Below, one piece after another: positions 1-9,100 of a stretch of DNA of 15,297 nucleotides (within the stretch, counting starts at the first letter, position 1; each line of letters begins with the position of its first letter). A model generated the notes under the pieces. The model saw only the letters and a list, made by a program, of their open reading frames with translations. It made no database searches and had not been told where the DNA came from. Source of the DNA: CAG-791 sp963657295 (GTDB taxonomy: Bacteria; Bacillota; Clostridia; Lachnospirales; Lachnospiraceae); assembly GCA_963657295.1 (NCBI GenBank), contig CAVKMX010000054.1, positions 1-15,297 on the forward strand. Reading direction: 5' to 3'. The translations under genes were made by a program, and so were the position numbers.

Positions 1-70
1 CCCAGGACGGACAGCTCCGCCAGGACCCGTCACCGGCGGGCGTCTGTACAGTAACGTGTCCGGGATCTGC

Positions 71-109
71 GCTGTCTTCGCCGGTCAGCCTGCTGCCGGC
101 GAAGGCAGC
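71..109. repeat. Strong inverted repeat (hairpin) upstream of the glycoside hydrolase gene
   Basis: Bases 71-84 pair with 96-109, giving a 14-bp stem with one G-U wobble and an 11-base loop. The inner 9 bp (76-84 with 96-104) are perfect and very GC-rich. Neither side is followed by a run of T, so it does not look like a standard intrinsic terminator. It lies upstream of the proposed promoter at 117-146. It could mark the 3' end of a gene lying to the left of the window, or be a regulator site. I cannot tell which. Confidence 0.5.
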
Positions 110-116
110 AGCCGCA

Positions 117-146
117 TATACAAACGGGCGGCTTCCGTCTTATACT
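117..146 (+). promoter_or_regulatory. Possible sigma-A promoter for the GH43 gene
   Basis: A -10-like TATACT lies at 141-146 (5 of 6 matches to TATAAT). An 18-base spacer separates it from TATACA at 117-122 (4 of 6 matches to TTGACA). Transcription would start near 153, leaving a leader of about 40 bases with a strong AGGAAGGAG Shine-Dalgarno at 177-185. The spacing is one base longer than ideal, so this is only plausible. I see no clear catabolite-repression (cre) operator next to it. Confidence 0.35.
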
Positions 147-194
147 GTAGCCGTAATCCTCTCATTTTCCGCGAACAGGAAGGAGCGAGCATCC

Positions 195-2006
195 ATGAGC
201 ACACACTACTGCAACCCCATCAACGTCGAATACCGGTATCAGTTCATCCGTTCGAATCCCGCGGCGGCCGATGCTCCCCCGCTGCAGATTTCCCGTGAAG
301 CGGCGGACCCCTCCCTGATCCTGTTCAAGGGACAGTATTATATTTTCGCCTCGATGACTCTCTCGGTCTGGGTATCCCACGACCTTGTGCATTGGACCGC
401 CCATGAGCTTCCGGAGGAGCTCCCGCTGTACGATTACGCGCCGGATGTCACCGTCGTCGGCGATTACGTCTATTTCTGCGCATCCCGTTACGGCCGGATC
501 TGCGACTTCTACCGCACCCGGGATATTCTGAACGGTCCCTATGAGAGGATCCCCGGGACCTTTGATTTCTGGGATCCCAACCTGTTCGTCGACGATGACG
601 GCCGGTTCTATTTCTACTACGGCTGCACCAATACCTTCCCCATTTACGGCGTGGAGCTTGACCCCTCCACCATGAAGCCCATCGGCGGGCGGCATGAGCT
701 GATCTTCGGAGATCCGTCCCGCCGCGGCTATGAGCGCTGCGGGGAGAATCATTCCCTGCCGCCTCTGTCGCAGGAGGAGCTCAAAAGGGTCATTGACGAG
801 CATCTCGCCGCCGCAGGCCGGGACCGCACAATGCTCACCGAGGCGGAGCTCACCGGTCTTCGCAGTGCCTTTTCCCGGATGCCGTACATCGAGGGAGCCT
901 GGATGAACAAGCACAACGGCCGGTACTATCTCCAGTATGCGTTTCCCGGCACGGAGTACAACATCTACGGTGACGGCGTGTACGAGGCCGATGCCCCCCT
1001 GGGCCCCTTCCGGCCTGCCGCGAACAATCCCTATTCCTATGAGCCCGGCGGCTTTTTCCCCGGGGCGGGCCACGGCTCCACAGCAGAGGATGCGGCAGGA
1101 AGTTTCTGGCACACAGCGAGCATGCGCATCAGCGTCAGCCATATGTTCGAGCGGCGCGTCGGCCTCTGGCCTGCCGGCTTTGATGAGGACGGTGTTCTCT
1201 TCTGCAACCAGCGCTACGGCGACTGGCCCATCTGCGCGGAGAAGGTCCGGCGCGATCCCTTTGCCGAGCCGGATTATATGCTGCTCTCCCGCGGTGCCGC
1301 GGCAGAGGCCTCCTCGGAAACGCCGGAGCATCCCGCGGCCGCTGCCTTTGAAGAGAATGTCCGGACCTTCTGGAAGGCGGCCTCCGCGAAGCCCGGCGAA
1401 TGGATCCGGGCTGATCTCGGTGATGTCATGGATGTCCGCGGCGTGCAGATCAATTTTGCGGATGATATGCCGCAGCTCCCTGCGCCGGGACCGATCCCGG
1501 AGGGTGCCGACCGCTGCATTGACCGGGAGCACCGTGTCACGAGATGGATCCTCGAGGGCTCCGCAGACGGGGAGACCTATGCCGTCATCGCAGACAAATC
1601 GAACGCGGACACCAGCCTTCCGAATGACTATCTGGACCTGGAGGCAGGCCTCCGGATCCGCTTTCTGAAGCTCACCGTTCTGGAGATTCCCTTCGGCGTT
1701 GCCCCCTGCATCTCCGGACTGCGCGTCTTCGGCAGAAAGGACGGAGAGCCTCCGATGGTGCCTTCCTGCCGGGCGGTTCGAAACGGCGATCTGGATATGA
1801 CCGTAACCGTAACCTCGGAGGATCCTGCTGCGGACGGGTACAACATCTGCTGGGGATATGCCCCGGATAAGCTCTATCACAGCGCCCTGGTCTTTGAAAA
1901 GGAGACCCGGATCGGCGCCCTCACCAGGGGAGAGTCCGTTTATGTGCGCGTGGATGCCTTCGGCAGAACCGGCATCACGCACGGAACACAGCTCCTCCGG
2001 CTCTGA
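195..2006 (+). CDS. Glycoside hydrolase family 43 protein with C-terminal discoidin-like and FN3-like regions
   Basis: This 603-residue protein is probably a beta-xylosidase or alpha-L-arabinofuranosidase type enzyme acting on short plant-glycan oligosaccharides. Residues about 30-355 form the five-bladed GH43 propeller. The three expected acidic residues are visible: Asp38 in ADPS (base), Asp127 in WDPN (pKa modulator) and Glu233 in YIEGAW (general acid). The segment HGST at 293-296, followed by FWHTASM at 304-310, matches a large GH43 group that carries C-terminal beta domains. Residues about 385-515 resemble an F5/8 type C (discoidin, CBM32-like) domain, with EWIRADLG at 402-409. Residues about 520-603 look fibronectin-III-like. 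There is no signal peptide, so the enzyme should be cytoplasmic and act on imported sugars. The start at 195 has AGGAAGGAG 9 bases upstream. The gene stands alone and converges on addA. The family is firm, the substrate is not known. Confidence 0.9.
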   Translation: MSTHYCNPINVEYRYQFIRSNPAAADAPPLQISREAADPSLILFKGQYYIFASMTLSVWVSHDLVHWTAHELPEELPLYDYAPDVTVVGDYVYFCASRYGRICDFYRTRDILNGPYERIPGTFDFWDPNLFVDDDGRFYFYYGCTNTFPIYGVELDPSTMKPIGGRHELIFGDPSRRGYERCGENHSLPPLSQEELKRVIDEHLAAAGRDRTMLTEAELTGLRSAFSRMPYIEGAWMNKHNGRYYLQYAFPGTEYNIYGDGVYEADAPLGPFRPAANNPYSYEPGGFFPGAGHGSTAEDAAGSFWHTASMRISVSHMFERRVGLWPAGFDEDGVLFCNQRYGDWPICAEKVRRDPFAEPDYMLLSRGAAAEASSETPEHPAAAAFEENVRTFWKAASAKPGEWIRADLGDVMDVRGVQINFADDMPQLPAPGPIPEGADRCIDREHRVTRWILEGSADGETYAVIADKSNADTSLPNDYLDLEAGLRIRFLKLTVLEIPFGVAPCISGLRVFGRKDGEPPMVPSCRAVRNGDLDMTVTVTSEDPAADGYNICWGYAPDKLYHSALVFEKETRIGALTRGESVYVRVDAFGRTGITHGTQLLRL

Positions 2007-2111
2007 TGCCTCGTCTGCACGATGCCGGCCTGCTGACGCAGATCTTTTCCTGAGGGTGCACATCAGAAAGCGCAGGCGCAGCAGGCTGCAGGGTGCGAAG
2101 GTGCAGCGGGT

Positions 2112-5100
2112 TCACAGGCGGATTTCCCGCCGCAGATGGAAGGAATACAGAATTTTCTCGGCAACCGGCAGGTGCAGCATCCTCTCGAGAGCCTCTGCGT
2201 ATTCTTCCAGCTGCACGCGGTAGCGCTCCGCCAGCTCCTGCTGCGTCTTCACGCGGTCCGTTTTGTAATCCACAACCACAATGCGACGGTTCTCTCCCTC
2301 CCCTTCAATGAAGAAGGCATCCATGATTCCCTGCATCAGGATGGTCTCCTCCTGCGGAAAATCCGGATTCAGGCGGTTGGCCGGCAGGCCAAGGACAAAG
2401 GGCTGCTCCCTGCGAAGGAGTCCCTTTTCGTCCGCCTCCGCCATTCTGCGTGCCGTTTCCGAGCGCAGAAAGGGAAGGAACACCTGCGGTGTCAGCACGC
2501 AGGCATAGGCGGCCGGTATGGTTCCCTCCGCGATCAGGGCCTGTACGCTCTCATTGAACTGCTCCGCTGTCACAAGAGAGGGCGTTCTCCACGCACGATA
2601 ATCGATTTTCTCGCACATGCGGTGGATGGCCGTTCCGCGTTCCGGTCCGCTGAGCGCTCCATGGCGTCTTCTCTCCGGTGCTGTGCTCTCTCCTGGACCG
2701 ACTGCTCCGGCCTCCCGTTCCCCGGCTGCTCCGCTCATTGCTCCGTCGGCCGTTTCGGCCTCCTCCGTGTCCGCAATCCGTTCTGACGCTCCGCCTGCCG
2801 GTACCTCCTCCGCCTCCATTTCCGCTGCAAAGCGGGGCTTTGGCAGAACCGGCTCCTCCGGGAACTGCTCTGCCGCTCCCTCTCCGGGTGCGCGCAGCTC
2901 GCTTTCCCCCAGCATGGCCGCACGCTTGAGCTCGGTCACGGTTGTCTTGGTGAACAGACCCTTCCAGGAGGCATACGGATAAATCCAGCGGAACCGGCGC
3001 TGCAGGCGCTCTGCCAGCTCCGGCTCCGGGAGCTGCTCCGGGGCCTTTGTCTCCTCCATCTGCTGCAGTCTGCCAAGGAGAATGCCCTGCTCCATCTGAT
3101 TCTCAAGATCCGAGAGCTGCAGGTCGGAGATGGAAACCGTCTGCAGCCGGATGGGCTCCGCCCCCTCTGCCCGCAGTGCCTCCATGCTCTCCAGGATGAG
3201 CGTCATGAAATCCGGAGAGCTCCGGATGACCGACACCGGGAGCTTTTCTGCCGGCAGCTGCACGGCTGCCAGCTCTGCCTGCACCTTCTGCAGCGTCTTT
3301 GCCGCATCCCTTGTATATCCTGTGAGGATCAGCTTCTCCTTGGCTCTTGTCATTGCAACATAGAGGATCCGCAGCTCCTCGCCCAGCGCATCCCGTTCGA
3401 TTTTATCGGCCACGGCCAGCTGACGCAGGGTCGGCACCCGGCTCCGAAGCTCTGCTGCAACATAGCTGACGCCCAGCCCCATATCGGCGTCCAGGAGAAG
3501 GCTGCTCCTGGTATCCCTCCTGTAGGAATAAGCGGATCCCAGTCCGCAGACCAGACACACCGGATACTCCAGTCCCTTGCTCCTGTGAATGGTCGTAAGA
3601 CGCACCACATCCGCGTTCTCATCCAGCGTTCCGGCCTCTCCGTAATCCACATCAAACGTGTGCATCCGGTCAATGTAGCGAAGGAAGCGGAAAAGGCCTG
3701 CATATTCTCCCCGCTCAAACGCCTCCGCCTTCACCAGGAGCGAATGCAGATTGGCATATCGCTGCTCCCCCGCCGGCAGGGCGCGGACATAGCTCCCGTA
3801 ACCGGTATCCCGGATCAGTTCCCCCACCAGCTCATGCACCGGCGTCGTGGCCATTTTGCTGCGGCAGGCATCCAGCTGCTCCAGAAATGCCGTGCAGCGC
3901 TCCTGCAGCGCAGCGGACACCGCAGGTGCTCTGTCCTCCGGTTCCTCCCGAGGCTCCTCTTCCCGGCCTGCTGCCGCAAGGAGGCAGTCATATAAGAGCT
4001 TCTCCTTCTCCCCCCGGTAAATGCACCGCAGCTGTCCGATCTCATCCTCCGAAAAGCCGCCGTAAAATCCGCGCAGTACCCCGTACAGAGGGATATCCTG
4101 CCGCGGATTATCAATGATCCGCAGCATCTGAAGGACGCACCGCACCTCCTGGGCGGCAAAATATCCGCCCTTGTATTCCAGATGGAGCGGGATCCCTTCC
4201 TTCTCGAAAATCTCCCGGAAGGCATCCTGTCTTCCGGATGCAGAGCGCAGCAGAATCACAATGTCACTGTAGCGAAGCGGCCTCAGCTGCCGCGTCTCTT
4301 CGTCGGTAACCTGCAGCTCTGCCATGAGCGTGTGAATCCGCTGTGCCGCCGCCAGAGCCTCCTTGCGCGCAGAGGAAAGGGCCGCAATGACATCCTCCTC
4401 CGGACTCTCCCCGTCCTCCTGCGCAGCCGTTTCTCCTCCGGACTCTGCCGCCTTTCCGTCGATGAGAAGGAACTCTGTACGGCAGGGATTCTCAAGGCCC
4501 GCGGCCTTCCACGGCTCGGGATAACCGGCGCCCGGCTTTAAGGAAACCGTCTCATCGTAATCCACTCCTCCGATTTCCCTTCGCATGACCTTCGTGCACA
4601 CGGCATTCGCGGCATCGAGCACCTCTCTTCGTGAGCGGAAGTTCCGATCCAGATCAATGCGCTCCGTCTGCGCATCCCCTGCCCGATAGGTATCGAACTT
4701 CTGCTGGAAGATCTCCGGTCTGGCATTCCGGAAGCGGTAAATGCTCTGCTTCACATCGCCTACCATAAAGCGTGCATACCGTCCCTCCCGCTCCGACACA
4801 AAGCCAAGTCCCTTCTCTCCGGCCAATGCGGACAGCAGCAGCTCCTGTACATCGTTGCTGTCCTGATATTCGTCGATGAGGATCTCGTCGTAATACTCCC
4901 GCAGGCCCTCTGCGGTCCGGGTAAGGACAAGCTGTCCGTCCTCACGGCGCTGCACGAGAAGATTCAGCGCCAGATGCTCCAGATCCGTGAAATCAATGTA
5001 ATTCTTATCCTTTTTCTTCTGCGCCAGAAGCCCGCGGTAGCCGAGCACCAGGTCTATCAGCGTGCACAGGGGGCCCTGCACCTCCTTCATCCTTGCAATC

Positions 5101-6119
5101 GTCAGCTCCGGTGCCTCGCAGATCCTGCTGCTCCATTCCGCCATCCGCTCCTTGAGCTTTTTGCGAAGGCCCGCCACGGCCTCCTTCCGGGCCGGATCAA
5201 TGCCGTTCTCCTCCATTTTGCGCACCGCCGGCATTCTGGCAAAGGAAAATGCCGCCACCTGACGGAGCTCCGCAAGGACGCCTGCCGTCTGCTCCCTGCA
5301 CAGCCTCTGTGTCAGTCTCTCCGCCATATCCTCCAGCCGCCCGAACAGGACATCCTCTTCCTCGTCGAGAAGCTCCAGATAAGGGAAGGGCCCATCCGGA
5401 AGCGCCGCAATTCTGCGCATGGCGCGGTGCATCGCCGCGAACTCCGGAAGTGCCGCCGTCTGCTGCTGCAGCAGCTCCCTGTACCATGCGCTGCTCTCGA
5501 GCATCTCCGGCGTCTCCGCTGCGTAATCCTTTTTGCGCTCCGCAAGCCACACCTCCGGAAAGGCCTGTGAATCTGCCTGCTCGGAAAGCCTGCGGATCAG
5601 GCTCTCCAGCTCCTTATCGCTTCGCTTCGGGCAGAAGTACTCCACGCATTGTACGAATTCCGGCGTCTTCTCCCGATAGCAGCTCTCCAGATACTCCCCG
5701 AGGGCATCGCCCTTGAGGAGCTCGTTCTGCGTTTCATCCATAAGACGAAAGCCGGGATCCAGTCCGATCTCACTGAAGTGATTCCGCAGGAGGAAGCTGC
5801 AGAAGCTGTCGATGGTCGTGATCTGCGCATGGTGCAGGAGAGTCTCCTGTCTCTGAAGATGCCGGTCCCCCGGGCGCTCCAGAAGGCGTGCCGAGATGGC
5901 TTTTGCAATCCTCTCCCGCATCTGTGCCGCTGCCGCCCTTGTAAAGGTCACCACCAGCAGGCGGTCGATGTCCATGGGGTGATCTCCCTCGCTGATCATC
6001 CGGACAATCCGCTCCACCAGAACGGCCGTCTTTCCGCTGCCCGCCGCAGCGGAAACCAGGATGTTATGTTCTCTGGCATTCAGGATCTTTTTCTGTTGTT
6101 CGGTAAATTCCATGGCCAA
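2112..6119 (-). CDS. addA: AddA: ATP-dependent helicase/nuclease subunit A
   Basis: AddA is the 3'-5' helicase and nuclease subunit of AddAB, the Firmicutes counterpart of RecBCD. The complex processes double-strand breaks for RecA loading. All UvrD-like motifs are present (numbered from the ATG Met at 6113): Walker A AAAGSGKT 22-29, TFTRAAA 56-62, Walker B DEYQD 414-418, GDVKQSIYRFR 452-462, NFRSR 491-495, TTIHRSKGLEY 840-850 and YVAMTRAKEK 918-927. The C-terminal RecB-type nuclease has His1164 in GTAIHRM, Asp1265, Asp1282 and Lys1284 in VDYKTD, then QLEEYAEAL 1301-1309. An acidic, Ala-rich linker (about 1095-1155) joins helicase and nuclease. I prefer the TTG at 6119, which gives 1335 residues, because AGGAG lies 8 bases before it. 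The ATG at 6113 would be 14 bases away. The gene follows addB after 55 bases and is surely co-transcribed with it. Confidence 0.96.
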   Translation of the reverse strand: MAMEFTEQQKKILNAREHNILVSAAAGSGKTAVLVERIVRMISEGDHPMDIDRLLVVTFTRAAAAQMRERIAKAISARLLERPGDRHLQRQETLLHHAQITTIDSFCSFLLRNHFSEIGLDPGFRLMDETQNELLKGDALGEYLESCYREKTPEFVQCVEYFCPKRSDKELESLIRRLSEQADSQAFPEVWLAERKKDYAAETPEMLESSAWYRELLQQQTAALPEFAAMHRAMRRIAALPDGPFPYLELLDEEEDVLFGRLEDMAERLTQRLCREQTAGVLAELRQVAAFSFARMPAVRKMEENGIDPARKEAVAGLRKKLKERMAEWSSRICEAPELTIARMKEVQGPLCTLIDLVLGYRGLLAQKKKDKNYIDFTDLEHLALNLLVQRREDGQLVLTRTAEGLREYYDEILIDEYQDSNDVQELLLSALAGEKGLGFVSEREGRYARFMVGDVKQSIYRFRNARPEIFQQKFDTYRAGDAQTERIDLDRNFRSRREVLDAANAVCTKVMRREIGGVDYDETVSLKPGAGYPEPWKAAGLENPCRTEFLLIDGKAAESGGETAAQEDGESPEEDVIAALSSARKEALAAAQRIHTLMAELQVTDEETRQLRPLRYSDIVILLRSASGRQDAFREIFEKEGIPLHLEYKGGYFAAQEVRCVLQMLRIIDNPRQDIPLYGVLRGFYGGFSEDEIGQLRCIYRGEKEKLLYDCLLAAAGREEEPREEPEDRAPAVSAALQERCTAFLEQLDACRSKMATTPVHELVGELIRDTGYGSYVRALPAGEQRYANLHSLLVKAEAFERGEYAGLFRFLRYIDRMHTFDVDYGEAGTLDENADVVRLTTIHRSKGLEYPVCLVCGLGSAYSYRRDTRSSLLLDADMGLGVSYVAAELRSRVPTLRQLAVADKIERDALGEELRILYVAMTRAKEKLILTGYTRDAAKTLQKVQAELAAVQLPAEKLPVSVIRSSPDFMTLILESMEALRAEGAEPIRLQTVSISDLQLSDLENQMEQGILLGRLQQMEETKAPEQLPEPELAERLQRRFRWIYPYASWKGLFTKTTVTELKRAAMLGESELRAPGEGAAEQFPEEPVLPKPRFAAEMEAEEVPAGGASERIADTEEAETADGAMSGAAGEREAGAVGPGESTAPERRRHGALSGPERGTAIHRMCEKIDYRAWRTPSLVTAEQFNESVQALIAEGTIPAAYACVLTPQVFLPFLRSETARRMAEADEKGLLRREQPFVLGLPANRLNPDFPQEETILMQGIMDAFFIEGEGENRRIVVVDYKTDRVKTQQELAERYRVQLEEYAEALERMLHLPVAEKILYSFHLRREIRL

Positions 6120-6127
6120 GATCGTGT

Positions 6128-6132
6128 CTCCT
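6128..6132 (-). promoter_or_regulatory. Ribosome binding site deciding the addA start
   Basis: On the minus strand AGGAG at 6132-6128 is followed by 8 bases and then TTG at 6119-6117. The in-frame ATG two codons later (6113-6111) would need a 14-base spacing. The TTG start gives a protein beginning M-A-M-E-F-T, which fits the M-x-V-K-[FW]-T beginning I recall for Lachnospiraceae AddA proteins. Confidence 0.6.
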
Positions 6133-6174
6133 GCATTCAAGTTTCCCGGCAGCTGCCGGATCGCGGCAGCCGCC

Positions 6175-9100
6175 TCATATTCTGCGCCATTCGTAGCCCG
6201 GAAGCCTGCGGTCAAACCCGCAGACATCCTTGTATGGGCAATAGGTACAGAACGTCGTGCGTGCATCCAGCTCTGCCGGATTGGCATCCGTTCTGCCTCC
6301 CAGGATATCCTCGGCCAGTCTGCAGATGGTTTCCTGCAGCCTCTCCGTCAAGGCCTGCCATTCCTCTGCGGTGAGCGTACTGCTGCCGGACTCGGAAACG
6401 GTGCCGTCCTTCCTGAGGTGAACCGGAATCACCTGCGAGCTTGCACCCGCTCCGAGCCTTCGGTCCAGATGCTGCAGAATCTCCGGCTCCTTCCCCACAT
6501 ACCCGGTGGGCCGCAGCAGGTCCCGCAGCAGGGACAGCTCCTTTTCCTGCGCGGCCGGCTGGCCAGAGCGCTCTCTTTCCTCCAGAACCTTTTCCGATTT
6601 CTCCTGGGAGAGCAGGGGCTGATCAAACCGGCTGTACAGCATGGCGGCAGGAATCGCCCGGATCCCGGGCTCTTGCCTCTCCAGTGCTCTTCGCACTGCT
6701 TCCATGTAGACCGGCAGCTGCAGCTCCAGTCCTGCATCGATCCGGTGAAGATCAAGCCCCTTTGCGCCGGACTTGTAGTCCAGGATTTTGATGTAGGTCC
6801 GGTCCTCCTCCCGGGCCAGATCCACCCGGTCAATCCGCCCCTCCAGAAGGAGGACTCCGTTCTCCAGCGGATATTGCAGCTCTCCCTTTCCGCCGAAGCC
6901 CTGCTCCAGCGCCGCCGGGTAGAAATCACCCTGCTGCAGCTGGAACTGCAGCGCATCAACCGTCTGCTCCAGGGCACGCTGCATGCGCTGCAGCTCATAG
7001 GCGCCGCGCTCGGTCGCATACAGCACCTGTTCCCGGTACGTGCCTGCCTGCTCCTGCAGCGCCTCCCGCACCAGTTCCCTTCCGGTTTCTCCGGTGAACG
7101 TCAGCCAGGAGATGCCCCTCTCCTGCAGGAGCTGCCCGAAGCGCTGAATGCTCGCATGGAGAATCGTCCCGGAGTCCTTTGCGGCAAAGGTATAGATCTC
7201 CCGCTCCTGCAGCTGCAGGCCGTATCGCAGGAAATGCCTCAGATAGCACCCGGCCGCCGTCTCCAGCCGTGTCACGGAGCCCCTGATCCGTCTCTGATAG
7301 AGCAGCTGTGCCGTCCTTGCCGACAGCGGCCGCGGAGAATACCGGGCAAAGGCCGCCTCCCGCAGACGGATCAGCGCACTCCGTCTCTCCCGGTCCTCCG
7401 CCTGCAGACAGGCCCCGTACAGGGTCAGCACCTCCTCCGTACTCTTCCGATCCCTCCGGAATCTTCCGTCGGCGTACCGGCGAAGGGAGGCAGAGAGAAA
7501 ACCGGCCGCATCCTTCGTTGACCACAGCTGCTCGGAAACCGGTCTCTCCTCCGGAATTTCCCGCTGCAGTCCCGGGAACAGCTGCTGCAGCAGCCCGATC
7601 AGATACGACGGACGCAGGCTCCCGCCGTCGGCGTCCATTTTCGCATAAGACACATAGAGCCGGTCCGTCGGCTTGGTCAGGTTCATGTAAAGGTACAGCC
7701 GCTGGATGTACATCTGCTGGCGCGGCGTCGGCGCCAGTTCTCCTCCGGTTTTCTGAAGGACTTCCGATCCCTGCAGAAACTCCCGGTCAAAATCCGACAG
7801 AAGTCCCCCTTTGGAGGCGCTGCCGGGGATAATTCCGTCGTTCACGCCGAGGACGAAGAGGACACGAATCTGGGAGAGTCTCGTTCGTTCGATGTCTCCT
7901 GCAAGGATCCGATCCACCTGCTGCGGCAGCGTCCCAAGACGGATTTCCGCAAAGCCTGCCTCCAGCAGCTCCAGAAAGTCTCCCGCAGACAGAGCCTCCT
8001 CTCCCAGGAGCTCATGGATTTCGTCCAGGAGCTCAATGACCGCGCGATAGATCTGCCGGTATTCCATGGCTGCCGCCGTATCTCCGGTCTTCTCGCGGAC
8101 ATCGGCCAGGGCCTCCATCTGCTCGCCGGCCCGGATTCCCGTCAGGAACCGGTACAGGGCCTTCGCACGCTCTCCGGCCGAGGTATGTCCCAGCCCCTGC
8201 AGCGGCCGGATGCTCTGAAGGAAGGTCCGCCGCATTTCCTCGAATTCCGCATCAAAGGCGGTCTCCCACCATTTTCTCGAGGCGATGCCGTGCCGGAGGC
8301 AATAATTCTCCAGCCGGTCTACCTGCTCTGTCCGAAGTCCCGACAGGCCGCTCCGCAGATAGCGGAAGACGGTCTCATAGGAATAATCTCCGCCGCCGAT
8401 CTCCAGTGCACTTCGGATGCTCTCGGTCAGCGGATTCTGCAGAATGGCACGGCCGGCGTCCAGATAAACCGGTATCCCGTAGCGGGCTGCCGCAATGGAA
8501 ATTTCCTCTGCATAGGAGGAAAGATCTCCCGTCACGATGGCGAAGTCCCGATACTGATACCCCTCCTGCTCTGTCAGCTCCCGGATCCGCAGGAAGGCCT
8601 GCCGCACCTCTTCCGCCGGATTGCCCGCCAGGACAATGTGCACCGGAAGACTCCCGTCCGATGGAGCCGCACCGGGCCCCGCAGCCGGGGTCCGGAGCTT
8701 CTCATAGGGCTGCACCGGATAACGAAACAGGCTCCGTTCCAGGTGAGCCAGTGCCGGATTATGTGCAAAGCGTCCCTCCGCATCCACATACCAGCTCTCC
8801 TCTCTCGCCACGCCCGACCGTGCTGCCATCTTCGCCAGCGCGGCTGCCGTCTTTCGCGTGAGATAGAACAGATCCTGCTCCTCAAAGGGCGCTCCCTCCA
8901 GCACCTCTTCGATCGGTGTCCCTCCGTCCGGCGCATAATCCAGTGCGAAGATCACCTCTCTTGCATTCTGCATCAGGGCCAGCAGCACGCGGTTCTGCAC
9001 CGGCGTAAAACCGGTAAAGCCATCGAACACGAAGACACTCTCCGCGACCAGCCTCGAATGCGGCACCGCCTCCGCCAGCAGATCCAGGGTCTCCTCTCCC

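Noticed and set aside
162..2063. A 633-residue open frame antisense to the hydrolase gene
   Set aside because: It is the mirror of a GC-rich coding gene. It has no domain-like sequence and is rich in Arg/Gly/Ala as expected of a shadow frame, while the plus-strand frame has clear GH43 motifs.
2007..2111. Search for a bidirectional terminator between the convergent hydrolase and addA genes
   Set aside because: Only short pairings were visible (for example TCTGC with GCAGA before ATCTTTTCC), with large loops. No convincing terminator on either strand.
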